Positions 41,972-50,381 of a stretch of 64,000 nucleotides of DNA are shown in pieces. A program made the position numbers and the translations under genes. Below the pieces are notes generated by a model that ran no database searches, was not told where the DNA came from, and was given only the letters and a program-made list of their open reading frames with translations. Numbering within the stretch: position 1 is the first letter of the stretch; every line of letters starts with the position of its first letter. Source of the DNA: an uncultured Acetatifactor sp. (GTDB lineage: Bacteria > Bacillota > Clostridia > Lachnospirales > Lachnospiraceae); NCBI GenBank assembly GCA_910584865.1, contig CAJUCE010000021.1, positions 1-64,000 of the forward strand, read 5' to 3'.

Positions 41972-43552
41972 ATGTTTCAGCTTTTTATTGTAGATGACGA
42001 GCCTCTGGTAAGAGAGGGGCTGCGGGTGTCCATTCCGTGGGAGGAGTTTGGATTTTCGGTGGCAGGAGAGGCAGATAACGGCGCGGAGGCATTGCGCAGG
42101 ATCGAGGAGCTGCATCCCGATGTGCTGATTACCGATATCCGTATGGGAGGAATGGACGGACTGGATCTGATCCGGCATGTGAAGAAGAAGAATCCCGGGA
42201 TCCAGATCATCATCTTGACGGCATATAATGAGTTTTCCTATGCCAAGGTTGCCATTGACAATGATGTCTTTGCCTATATATCCAAGCCGGCGATGAATGA
42301 GGAGATCATATCTGTATTTTGCAGGCTGCGGACCAGGCTGGAGCAGGAGCGCAAGCTGCAGGGGAGGCTCCATTCCTGGCAGAATTACCGCATGGATGAG
42401 CTGCTTTGTCAGCTGTTGCACGATCCCCAGCCTTCTGACGGGGATATTGCCGTATTCAGAAGCTATTTAGAGAAGAGTGCTGCAAAGCATGATTACTATA
42501 TTGCCCTCATAGAAATCGATGAGGGGGAGCGGCATTATGAGCCGGATGAAAGAAAGCGTTTTTCCAAAATATTGAATGAGAGGCTGAACTACTATCTGAG
42601 CATAGACGAGAACTGTACTTACAAGGCGAATCTGTCCGTTGCGGAGACAGCGCTTCTGATCTTTACCAGAAGCAGGGACTACAGGCAGCAGGTGATGCTT
42701 CTTAAAGAGATCAGCACCGGATTTCAGGAGATGGCCGGGACGACTCTCACCATCGGGGTAAGCGCTACCTTCCGGAGCCTTGCCGCCATTCATAGGGCAT
42801 ATCTGCAGGCCAGGGAGGCCCTGGAGAAGAAGGCGCAGATGGGATATGGAAAAATTATTGACTATATGGCCATCAGGGATCTTGCTGCGGAGACGCCGGT
42901 TCTGTCGCAGGCAGAGATCCGTGAGATTTTGGAGGGGCTGTCTGCGGGAGAGGAAAGGGAGGTAGCAGAGCTGGTGGGAAGCTATTTTCACTCACTTGAA
43001 AGCCGGAATGTGGACATGGCATTGGTGAAGAACAGCATAACGGGGCTGGCTACAGCGGTGGTCCGGGAACTGTTCGAAAGTGCCTATACCATGCAGCTGG
43101 TATTCGGGAAGCCCATTCGTCCGGCATCGGATATCCAGAGCCTGGGGACAGTGGAAGCACTGAAGGCATATATTCTGGAGTTTCTGGACCGGGTGGCGCT
43201 GCACGCAGGATGTATGCAGCCTTTTATGGGAGACAGGGAACGTTACAGTATGACCGTGAATAAGGCGGTGACTTATATCAAGGCAAACTATGCCAGGGAG
43301 ATCCGGATATCTCATGTGGCAGGAGAACTTCATATATCAGAGTCACGTCTGATGCATTCTTTTAAACAGGAGACAGGGACGACATTCAACAACTGGCTTA
43401 CGGAATACCGCATCTGCGTAGCCAGAACAATGATAAAAACAGGACAGTATAAATTGTATGAAGTTTCGGAAGCCGTAGGGTACAAGAATCCCATTACATT
43501 CAGAAAAGCTTTTTTTAAGATGACCGGTTCCGCTCCGTCCCAATATCAATGA
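41972..43552 (+). CDS. YesN-type response regulator with AraC DNA-binding domain
   Basis: 526 aa. Receiver domain with VDDEPLVREGL, phospho-Asp in DVLITDIRMGGMDGLDLI (Asp about 55), Thr in IILTAYNEFSYAK and Lys in AYISKPA. A long middle region follows. The C-terminal ~100 residues are an AraC helix-turn-helix pair (INYAREIRISHVAGELHIS-type, here YARE-IRISHVAGELHISESRL; and YEVSEAVGYKNPITFRKAFFK). AraC domains of this kind bind two direct half-sites about 20 bp apart, which fits the operators at 40825, 40897 and 50226. ATG 41972 follows AGGAGTT; TTG 41948 is in frame. Partner kinase is encoded 13 nt downstream. Confidence 0.92.
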   Translation: MFQLFIVDDEPLVREGLRVSIPWEEFGFSVAGEADNGAEALRRIEELHPDVLITDIRMGGMDGLDLIRHVKKKNPGIQIIILTAYNEFSYAKVAIDNDVFAYISKPAMNEEIISVFCRLRTRLEQERKLQGRLHSWQNYRMDELLCQLLHDPQPSDGDIAVFRSYLEKSAAKHDYYIALIEIDEGERHYEPDERKRFSKILNERLNYYLSIDENCTYKANLSVAETALLIFTRSRDYRQQVMLLKEISTGFQEMAGTTLTIGVSATFRSLAAIHRAYLQAREALEKKAQMGYGKIIDYMAIRDLAAETPVLSQAEIREILEGLSAGEEREVAELVGSYFHSLESRNVDMALVKNSITGLATAVVRELFESAYTMQLVFGKPIRPASDIQSLGTVEALKAYILEFLDRVALHAGCMQPFMGDRERYSMTVNKAVTYIKANYAREIRISHVAGELHISESRLMHSFKQETGTTFNNWLTEYRICVARTMIKTGQYKLYEVSEAVGYKNPITFRKAFFKMTGSAPSQYQ

Positions 43553-43565
43553 CAAGGAGGCCGCT

Positions 43566-45254
43566 ATGACTGATCAGAAAATCCACATTCAGCGATTTGT
43601 GGTCCTCTACATACTGGTATTCGGGCTGTTAAGCTCTCTGGTAATCACTTTGTTTGCCTGGTTTTTCGGATTTACCACCATACAGGAGAACTATTCCAGC
43701 AATTATGTACAGTCCACTTTTCAGGCATTCGATACCGATATGGCAGCTTTGGTGAAGAAAAACAATCAGATTTTATTTAACATCACATCCGATCAGACCC
43801 TGCTGCGGATCCTTACGGATCTCAATTTGACGCCGGAGGAGAAAGGAGAACAGGTGCAGGAGCTTTTGGACGAGTTGTTCGGCGGGTTTAGCGAGATCAG
43901 GCAGATCGATATTCTCTTTCCCACGAGGCATCGTTATACCTATGTGGCGCCGGCATACGATGTGGATTCGCCGCTTGCCCTGCCGCCTGAGAGCTTCCTT
44001 TCCACCTTTACCGGGAGAAGCCTGAATCTGTATGACCATTGTATCTATGACCAGGCGGGGGCACCCTGTCTGGTGTTCGGCCGCAGTTCCAGTATTGGGG
44101 ATGTTCTGCTGTATATGAACGAAATTTCCGTAAGCAGTATGTATGAATCCGCTTCCCTGAAAAACAGCAGGATCTTTCTGGCGAACAATGGCAGAATCAT
44201 TTCCTGTTCGGACGGAGATTATATCAATATTCTGGCATCCCTGCCGCTAAAGGAGAGCAGGCTGTATTCTTTTTTTCAGGAAAATCCTGTCTATACCCAT
44301 GAGGTGGAAATCCTGGCGTTGGGGGAGACTTTGGAGCTGACATATATTCTGTCCGAACAGGATCTGTACCGTACCACACAGATGCTGAACCGGGTACTGC
44401 TGCTGTCCCTGATTGTGGCAGTGGTGGCTTGTCTCGTTCTGGTGCTCCTGGTGACCAGAAGGCTCATCAAGAATATCAGAGAACTGCAGAAGAATCTCAA
44501 GCTTTTCTCCAGGGATTATACCCATGCGTTTCAGGTTGGCCGGGGCAGTGAATTGGGGGAATTGGAGGAACAATTCGTCAAAATGTCCGACAAGATACGG
44601 AATCTGATAGAGAATATTGAGAAGGAAAAGGATGCAAAGCGAGTAGCGGAGCTGCGGGCACTGCAGTCACAGATCAATCCGCATTTTATCTATAATTCAA
44701 TTGATGCCATCAGCTGGATGGCAAAGCTTGAGAAACCTTATAAGGATATTGAGAAACTATCCTATCATCTGGGCTCCTTTTTCCGCCTGGGACTTCACAA
44801 GGGGGAGAATATCATCACTGTTGCGGAAGAATTGCAGCATGTGAAGAGCTATCTGGAGATTGAGAAAATACGTTTCCCCAATTTGTTTGAGATAGACATG
44901 CAAGTGGAATCGGAGGCTTTGGAGGGAAGAATGCTGAAAATCATTCTGCAGCCCCTGGTGGAAAATGCCATCAACCATGGTTTTAAGGAAATCCAACATA
45001 AGGGGCTGATCCGCATACGGATTTTTTCGGAAGGGCCGGCATTTGTATTTTCAGTAGAGGATAACGGCAGAGGGTTTGCGGTGGAGCCGGATTCGCTGCC
45101 GGAGAATGAGAACCGCAGCGGCGGGTATGCGTTGAAAAATGTGAATGAGCGTCTGACTCTGGAGTACGGAGGCGGTTCCGCGCTGACCTTTTTAAGCATG
45201 GCCGGCAGCGGAACCACGGTCAGGTTTCGCATTGAGAAGGCACAGATGAGATAA
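43566..45254 (+). CDS. YesM-type sensor histidine kinase
   Basis: 562 aa. Membrane segments lie at about residues 15-38 and 278-300 around a large extracellular sensor. A HAMP region follows, then the His_kinase word ALQSQINPHFIYNSIDAISW (phospho-acceptor His about 373) and a GHKL ATPase domain (ILQPLVENAINHGFKE, VEDNGRGF, GGYALKNVNERL). It should phosphorylate the YesN protein encoded just upstream. ATG follows AAGGAGGCCGCT. It converges with the GH36 gene with a 6-nt gap. Confidence 0.92.
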   Translation: MTDQKIHIQRFVVLYILVFGLLSSLVITLFAWFFGFTTIQENYSSNYVQSTFQAFDTDMAALVKKNNQILFNITSDQTLLRILTDLNLTPEEKGEQVQELLDELFGGFSEIRQIDILFPTRHRYTYVAPAYDVDSPLALPPESFLSTFTGRSLNLYDHCIYDQAGAPCLVFGRSSSIGDVLLYMNEISVSSMYESASLKNSRIFLANNGRIISCSDGDYINILASLPLKESRLYSFFQENPVYTHEVEILALGETLELTYILSEQDLYRTTQMLNRVLLLSLIVAVVACLVLVLLVTRRLIKNIRELQKNLKLFSRDYTHAFQVGRGSELGELEEQFVKMSDKIRNLIENIEKEKDAKRVAELRALQSQINPHFIYNSIDAISWMAKLEKPYKDIEKLSYHLGSFFRLGLHKGENIITVAEELQHVKSYLEIEKIRFPNLFEIDMQVESEALEGRMLKIILQPLVENAINHGFKEIQHKGLIRIRIFSEGPAFVFSVEDNGRGFAVEPDSLPENENRSGGYALKNVNERLTLEYGGGSALTFLSMAGSGTTVRFRIEKAQMR

Positions 45255-45260
45255 AGCAGC

Positions 45261-47204
45261 CTATGAATCCTGAATACAGAGCTCTCCGTCTTTGACCCAG
45301 GCACAGGGGCCGTGTTCCTTCAGGACGATCTCCTCCCTGTGGACATACCGGATAGCGGCAGGGGAGATCAGCTTATCTATGCGGCCGATGGCGGCAAAGC
45401 CGTTTTTCAGAGGGGCGAAGATATACAGCCGATAGTCGTCGTTATCCTCCAGGGTGACGTCAAAGGCTTCCTTCCCATGAAGAATCTGCACTTTTCGGGA
45501 ATAATGTTCATAGACGACGTATTCTTCTGCCAAAAAGCCGTCAATATGCCGTCCGCTGATCCGGGCGTTTACCGGGCGGTTGTCCCTGTTGATATTCAGA
45601 ACAGCCATGACGGCATGTTCTCCTACCGTATTCTGAAGCTTCAAAGCTCTGTTTCCTGTGGTGGGATCTGCTGTCACACAGTCAAAGGTGGGGGTACAGG
45701 GTCTGTCACAGCGAAGGATCCGGCCATCCTCCAGAATAAGAGGAGCCAGGATGTCCCGTTTGCTCCGATCCAGCTGGTCACTTACATAGACGGGGCCGCC
45801 GCTGACAGCACGCATGAGGCTGTTTTTGCCGGCCTGAGCGTCATCGGTCCACCACATATCCCAATCGCACCAGTAGAATTCCCCAAGAAATAAGGAGTTA
45901 TAGGCGCATTGAAGTACGTGTTTCGTAAACCATGAACGGTTTTCAGGCTGAAAATCATCGGAACAGCGAGAGATGGGACTGACGCTGCGGTTCCAGATGT
46001 CTTCACTGCCCATGCCCATGCAATTGATCATGGCATTGTCAAAATGCTCTCCCACGGAAGCTTCCAGTCCGCTGTGGAAGGCCCGCGCTACCTTCCCCAC
46101 AGGAGCCAGACCCTTGTAGAATCTGCGGGTCATTGTCTGATTGTCCACTTTTACGAAACTGGCACCGCATTTCCGGAAGAAATCATGCAGCGTTTTGTAA
46201 TACATATAGGCGCTCGCCTCCTGCCAGTCCGGAACGATGTAGCCATTGTCTGCCCGAATGAGATAATCTTTCAGGAGCCGGTATCCCTCGCCCTTCGGAT
46301 CGAAGCCTTTCCAGTAACCGGTGGTGGGATGCCAGATACCGGTTTGAATCCCGAATTCCGCGATCCTGGCGATACAGCCGGCCAGCCCATCCGGAAAACG
46401 ACTGGGATCCGCTTCAAAATGGGACAGCATGGATCGGTGCATCAATTCGATCATGTTCTCGCCATGGTCATGTTCTTCCCCGTAAAAATCCGTGACAGTC
46501 GCCCACATATCGTCCAGAATCACCCATTTTACAGGAATCTTTTTTTCCTGAAATTCCCGGCATTTGCGAAGCATCCCCTCCTGGGACACTTCGATATGCA
46601 TGCTGTCCCAGCTGCACCAGCCCAGAGAATCGAACAGGGCGGGATAGCGGCGTTCGCTTCTGTGGCGGGTGGGACTGTTTTGCAATTTCAGAGCACGTTT
46701 TACACAGCGTGTCATAGCCTGGCCGGGGCGGGGCGCCACGGCATACACGAAGGCAAGACCCTGGCAGCTGTAGCTTTTGGGGTACCAGGAGAAGACTCTG
46801 GCCGAGAAGGTATGGGTACAGCAGCCCTTCAGGACACATTTACAGGTATCGTTGACCACAGGAAGGACTACACAGAACTGACCGTCATCCAGTTCCAATA
46901 CCAGAGCCTGGGTCTCATCGGGCATATCTGTGAGATCTTCGCCGAAAAACGGCCTGCACCAGTATTCGGTATGCCTGTAGTTGGCCATATAACGCCGGGG
47001 AGGCCTGGCAGAGGCAGCTTCGATGACAACGCCCAGGTCGCTGTGGATAGAATGGTCCCGCCCATCTGCATCATCTTTGCACAGCGCTTTGATGAAAACG
47101 GCTGATACGCCGTCTTCGCAGAGAATTTCACGGACGCTGCATCTGACATCGTCCCGCCTGCCGTCTGCTGTATTTATATAGGAAGAGTAAGTAAATAGAT
47201 TCAT
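45261..47204 (-). CDS. GH36 alpha-galactosidase/raffinose-synthase-type glycosidase
   Basis: 647 aa, no signal peptide, cytoplasmic. Family words: LGWCSWDSMHIEVSQEGMLRK, VKWVILDDMWATV, GIQTGIWHPTTGYWKGFDP, CGASFVKVDNQTM (nucleophile Asp in KVDNQ), and FYWCDWDMWWTDDAQ (acid/base Asp in DWDM). These place it in the Sip1/raffinose-synthase branch (PF05691-like) of GH36, whose bacterial members are alpha-galactosidases or unproven. A Cys-rich patch (NDTCKCVLKGCCTHT) occurs near residue 115. ATG 47204 follows GGGGGACGATCT. It is the last gene of the operon activase - glycyl radical enzyme - GH36, 34 nt behind the radical enzyme, so it probably prepares that enzyme's substrate. Confidence 0.85.
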   Translation of the reverse strand: MNLFTYSSYINTADGRRDDVRCSVREILCEDGVSAVFIKALCKDDADGRDHSIHSDLGVVIEAASARPPRRYMANYRHTEYWCRPFFGEDLTDMPDETQALVLELDDGQFCVVLPVVNDTCKCVLKGCCTHTFSARVFSWYPKSYSCQGLAFVYAVAPRPGQAMTRCVKRALKLQNSPTRHRSERRYPALFDSLGWCSWDSMHIEVSQEGMLRKCREFQEKKIPVKWVILDDMWATVTDFYGEEHDHGENMIELMHRSMLSHFEADPSRFPDGLAGCIARIAEFGIQTGIWHPTTGYWKGFDPKGEGYRLLKDYLIRADNGYIVPDWQEASAYMYYKTLHDFFRKCGASFVKVDNQTMTRRFYKGLAPVGKVARAFHSGLEASVGEHFDNAMINCMGMGSEDIWNRSVSPISRCSDDFQPENRSWFTKHVLQCAYNSLFLGEFYWCDWDMWWTDDAQAGKNSLMRAVSGGPVYVSDQLDRSKRDILAPLILEDGRILRCDRPCTPTFDCVTADPTTGNRALKLQNTVGEHAVMAVLNINRDNRPVNARISGRHIDGFLAEEYVVYEHYSRKVQILHGKEAFDVTLEDNDDYRLYIFAPLKNGFAAIGRIDKLISPAAIRYVHREEIVLKEHGPCAWVKDGELCIQDS

Positions 47205-47238
47205 AGATCGTCCCCCATTCCCTCTTGGGAATACTTCT

Positions 47239-49314
47239 TTACATTGCCAGTTCCATTCTTTGAATGATGTGGTCCTGGTACTCCTTGTCCAGTTCCACGA
47301 AATATCCGCTCCAGCCCCAGACACGGACGATAAGGTTTCGGTAGTGCTCCGGGTGCTTTTGTGCATCCAGCATGGTGTCCCGGTTCACTGCGTTCAGCTG
47401 CAGCTGATGGCCGCCCAGATCCATAAAGGATTTTACCAGCAAGGCGACTTTTTCCGTACTTTCTTCCGTTCTGAAAACCGTGTCATGGAGCTCCAGGGTG
47501 AGAGGGCCGCCGTTTATGGTCTCCTTCAAATCCGGTTTCGCAAAGGAACGGATAATGGAGACCGGTCCTTTGCATCTGCTAAACAGGCTGGGAGAGTAAT
47601 TGCAGCCCAGTGCCTCCCCCTGATGCCGCCCGTCGGGGCTGGCAGGGAGATCCTTTGTATGCCAGAGATAGTACATTGCCGTTCCCGTGCCGGCACGGAA
47701 GATGCCGCCCCGGTCATTTTTCTTTCCTTTCAGCGCCCCGGCGAAATCCGCCAGCAGCAAGGAAGCAATTTCGTCCACATAGTCGTCGTTGTTGCCGAAT
47801 TTCGGCGCCTCATACCGCAGGAGTGTGCAAAGCTGTTCATACCCTGAAAAATCCTGTTTCAAAGCCTTTTTGAGTTCCGCGGCGGAGACTTTCTTTTCCT
47901 CGAAAACGAATTTCCGGATGGCAGCCAGCGAATCGGCGGCAGTGGAAAGTCCGGTTCCATGGATTCCGTAATTGTTATAACGGCAGCCCAGGGAAATATC
48001 TCGGGCATTTTCACAGCAGCCGTCCATCATCAGAGACAGGTAGGGCGCAGGATAGAGATAGACATTTTTCACCCGTTCACACAGTTCCTCTGACTGGGTA
48101 TAGATATTCTCACGGACCCGACGATAGAACGCATCATAGGAATCGCTTCCTTCCAAAGCATTCTCTACGGCATCGGCGACGGCTTTGGCAAAGGAGAGAG
48201 CCTCTATATTCGGAATGTCCATGGCTGTCCCCGGGATGATGAACTCCCAACAGGCGGCAACGGCATAGTTGCAGGCATCCGCAGGGGCATAGCCCAAGTT
48301 GGTCAATCCCGGGATGACGATATCGTCATTGGAATACTGGGGGAAGCCCAGGCCCTGCTTTGTCAGTTCTGTGCCCAGCCGGTAGGTTTCCAGAGGCGTA
48401 TCGGAATGGACTCTGAGATTGATCTTGGGATCGATCACTTTCAATTCCAGGCTGGCCTGAAGGCAGAGCCGGGAGAGCAGGTTAAATCCGTCGGCGCCGC
48501 TTTCACACCGGCCGCCCAGAACTATGCTCTGGCCGTTATCTCCCTGCTGCATGCCGGGGTAGAGATCGCTGTCCCTGTTGAAGGTCAGGAAGAACTCCTC
48601 CAGAAGCTCCAGTGCATCCTCTTCGTTATAGAGTCCTTCTTCCAGATCTTTCGCCAGATAGGGGTACATGTATTGATCAAAACGGCCGATTGTATTGTGA
48701 TAATTTCCACCGCACCACATGACAAAATGCAGGATCCGGAACATCTGCAGAGCCTCCGGGAAATTCCGGGGAGGCTGGGCGGGTACTCGGGAGAGGGTCT
48801 CTGCCACAGCTTCATTTCCCTGCTGCAGGGCAAGCACACGGTAGCGATGGGTCAATTCCAGAATGCCGTCGAGGATTTGGATCTGCAGTGTGATATAATG
48901 GGCATTTTCTTCCTGTCCGGATGCGGCAAAGCGTTCCCGGAGGATTTCCAGTTCCTGCTTTTTGGGAACGAGGCCCATATACAACAGCCGGGTATAATCC
49001 GCATTAATATTGCTCACATCGCCACGTTCGTGGATCCAATAGCTGCTTTTCAGTTCAGCCGTCTCTTCCGGGGTAAACAGCTCCGGTATTGTCCGGACTG
49101 TTCTGGTAAAGACGATCCGTTCCTCCGGAAACAGTACCGGTGTCTCCTGGCGGAGTACAGAAAGGAGACGCATGGCACTGCGGTCCGTGGCGGGGATATG
49201 GTGCCGGGCAAAATCGGCTGCCAACAGGCCGGGATTCCCGGGGGTCTGCCTGAAGATATGGTGTTCCTTGCGTACAATGAAGAAATCGCGCATTTTCCGG
49301 ATTCGTTCTCTCAT
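47239..49314 (-). CDS. Glycyl radical enzyme (PFL superfamily) of unknown substrate, C-x-E eliminase class
   Basis: 691 aa. C-terminal glycyl-radical motif VRVWGWSGYFVELDKEYQ (radical Gly about 667) and active-site Cys in NYAVAACWEFIIPG (Cys about 355, Glu about 357). A C-x-E active site is typical of eliminase-type members (diol, glycerol and hydroxyproline dehydratases, choline and isethionate lyases); PFL itself has C-C. It is shorter than these (usually ~790-850 aa). ATG overlaps the activase stop (ATGA), with AAGGAG inside the activase gene. Activation by the radical SAM protein upstream is needed, and the enzyme is oxygen-sensitive. Operon with GH36 suggests a sugar or sugar-derived substrate. 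This is inference. Confidence 0.88.
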   Translation of the reverse strand: MRERIRKMRDFFIVRKEHHIFRQTPGNPGLLAADFARHHIPATDRSAMRLLSVLRQETPVLFPEERIVFTRTVRTIPELFTPEETAELKSSYWIHERGDVSNINADYTRLLYMGLVPKKQELEILRERFAASGQEENAHYITLQIQILDGILELTHRYRVLALQQGNEAVAETLSRVPAQPPRNFPEALQMFRILHFVMWCGGNYHNTIGRFDQYMYPYLAKDLEEGLYNEEDALELLEEFFLTFNRDSDLYPGMQQGDNGQSIVLGGRCESGADGFNLLSRLCLQASLELKVIDPKINLRVHSDTPLETYRLGTELTKQGLGFPQYSNDDIVIPGLTNLGYAPADACNYAVAACWEFIIPGTAMDIPNIEALSFAKAVADAVENALEGSDSYDAFYRRVRENIYTQSEELCERVKNVYLYPAPYLSLMMDGCCENARDISLGCRYNNYGIHGTGLSTAADSLAAIRKFVFEEKKVSAAELKKALKQDFSGYEQLCTLLRYEAPKFGNNDDYVDEIASLLLADFAGALKGKKNDRGGIFRAGTGTAMYYLWHTKDLPASPDGRHQGEALGCNYSPSLFSRCKGPVSIIRSFAKPDLKETINGGPLTLELHDTVFRTEESTEKVALLVKSFMDLGGHQLQLNAVNRDTMLDAQKHPEHYRNLIVRVWGWSGYFVELDKEYQDHIIQRMELAM

Positions 49315-50153
49315 AATATCACACTCCTTATTCCGTATTCTCCGAAGATTTCCTGTGAGATATGGATGGAACCTTCGGGATCAAACTGCGGCTGATATTC
49401 CATTCCGGCCATGCTGTATTTTGCACCTGCCGTTTTGTGGTAGGGAAGGAATTCCACACGGACAAGATTTCGGGCGCCGGAAAGGAAAGCAGCGGTCTGT
49501 CTGTAGTTTTCATCCGTGTCGTTGACTCCCGGAATGACAGGGATCCGGATGACGAAGGGGATCTGGCCTTCGCACAGGCCCAGGGCGTTTTGCAGAATCA
49601 ATCGATTGCTGACGCCAGTAAAATGCCGATGTCTGGTTTCGTCAAACAGCTTGATGTCCATAATCACATAATCCAGCAGTGCCGTGATTTCCTGAAAAAG
49701 GGAAGGCTGGCAATAACCGGAGGTCTCGACGGCGCAGTGTACCCCGGGTAAGAGCCTGAGGACTTCTCCCAGGAAAGCGGCCTGCATAAGCGGTTCGCCG
49801 CCGGAAAAGGTGACCCCGCCGCCGTAGGCAGCATAGTAGTCGGCGTTTTTCAGGATCCGGCCGGCCAGCTCCCCGGCGGTGACGGTTTCCCCCGCAATAG
49901 ACCGTAAGTGAAGCGGACAGACATGGACACAATCTCCGCAGGCAATGCAGGTCTCGTGGGTGCATATGCGGATACAGTTGCCGCAGTGGGCGCAGGAAGC
50001 ATTGCTTACCATCAGCTGAGGATGGGCACACAGGCCTTCCGGATTGTGACACCAGCTGCAGCGCAGAGGGCAGCCTTTGAAAAAGACGGTTTGCCTGGGA
50101 CCCGGCCCGTCGAAAACGGCAAATTCTTTGTGGTCAAATATGATTCCTGTCAA
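49311..50153 (-). CDS. Radical SAM glycyl-radical-enzyme activase
   Basis: 280 aa. The radical SAM cluster motif CxxxCxxC is in FKGCPLRCSWCHNPEG. A ferredoxin-like insert has two CxxCxxCxxxC sites (CAHCGNCIRIC and CIACGDCVHVC), found in activases of dehydratase/lyase-type enzymes and missing from PFL-activase. SAM-binding GGG/GGEP words (YGGGVTFSGGEPLMQ) follow. It uses SAM to make the glycyl radical on the next gene's product. TTG start, with AGGTG 7 nt before. First gene of the activase - glycyl radical enzyme - GH36 operon. Confidence 0.92.
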   Translation of the reverse strand: MTGIIFDHKEFAVFDGPGPRQTVFFKGCPLRCSWCHNPEGLCAHPQLMVSNASCAHCGNCIRICTHETCIACGDCVHVCPLHLRSIAGETVTAGELAGRILKNADYYAAYGGGVTFSGGEPLMQAAFLGEVLRLLPGVHCAVETSGYCQPSLFQEITALLDYVIMDIKLFDETRHRHFTGVSNRLILQNALGLCEGQIPFVIRIPVIPGVNDTDENYRQTAAFLSGARNLVRVEFLPYHKTAGAKYSMAGMEYQPQFDPEGSIHISQEIFGEYGIRSVIL

Positions 50154-50188
50154 ACGGTATCACCTGCATTTCCTGAGTAAGTGACTGT

Positions 50189-50217
50189 ATTTTAGCATAG
50201 TCAGGGAAGATGCACAA
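50189..50217 (-). promoter_or_regulatory. Promoter of the activase/glycyl-radical/GH36 operon
   Basis: On the minus strand: -35 TTGTGC (50217-50212), 17-bp spacer, -10 TAAAAT (50194-50189). The paired half-sites start 11 bp upstream of the -35, exactly as at the importer promoter. Confidence 0.75.
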
Positions 50218-50225
50218 GGACAGGA

Positions 50226-50257
50226 TTGTGCTGTTTTGGAATAATTTCTGCTATTTT
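50226..50257. promoter_or_regulatory. Operator: two direct half-sites 20 bp apart (glycyl-radical operon)
   Basis: TTGTGCTGTTTTGG (TGCT at 50229) and TTCTGCTATTTT (TGCT at 50249). Sequence and spacing match the sites at 40825 and 40897, so importer and glycyl-radical operons should share a regulator. It lies between divergent genes and could also affect the M60-protein gene. Confidence 0.7.
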
Positions 50258-50299
50258 CAGGAGGCATATGCAGGTGCTGTTTTTCAATTGTTTTTTGTC

Positions 50300-50328
50300 T
50301 TGCAGGCGAATGGAATATGCGGTATAAT
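50300..50328 (+). promoter_or_regulatory. Promoter of the M60-protease gene
   Basis: -35 TTGCAG (50300-50305), 17-bp spacer, -10 TATAAT (50323-50328), 53 nt upstream of the start codon. Confidence 0.7.
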
Positions 50329-50381
50329 ATAACTCCAAAACTTTTCAGATACAAGGGTGCGAGCAACGGGAGGACAAAAGC

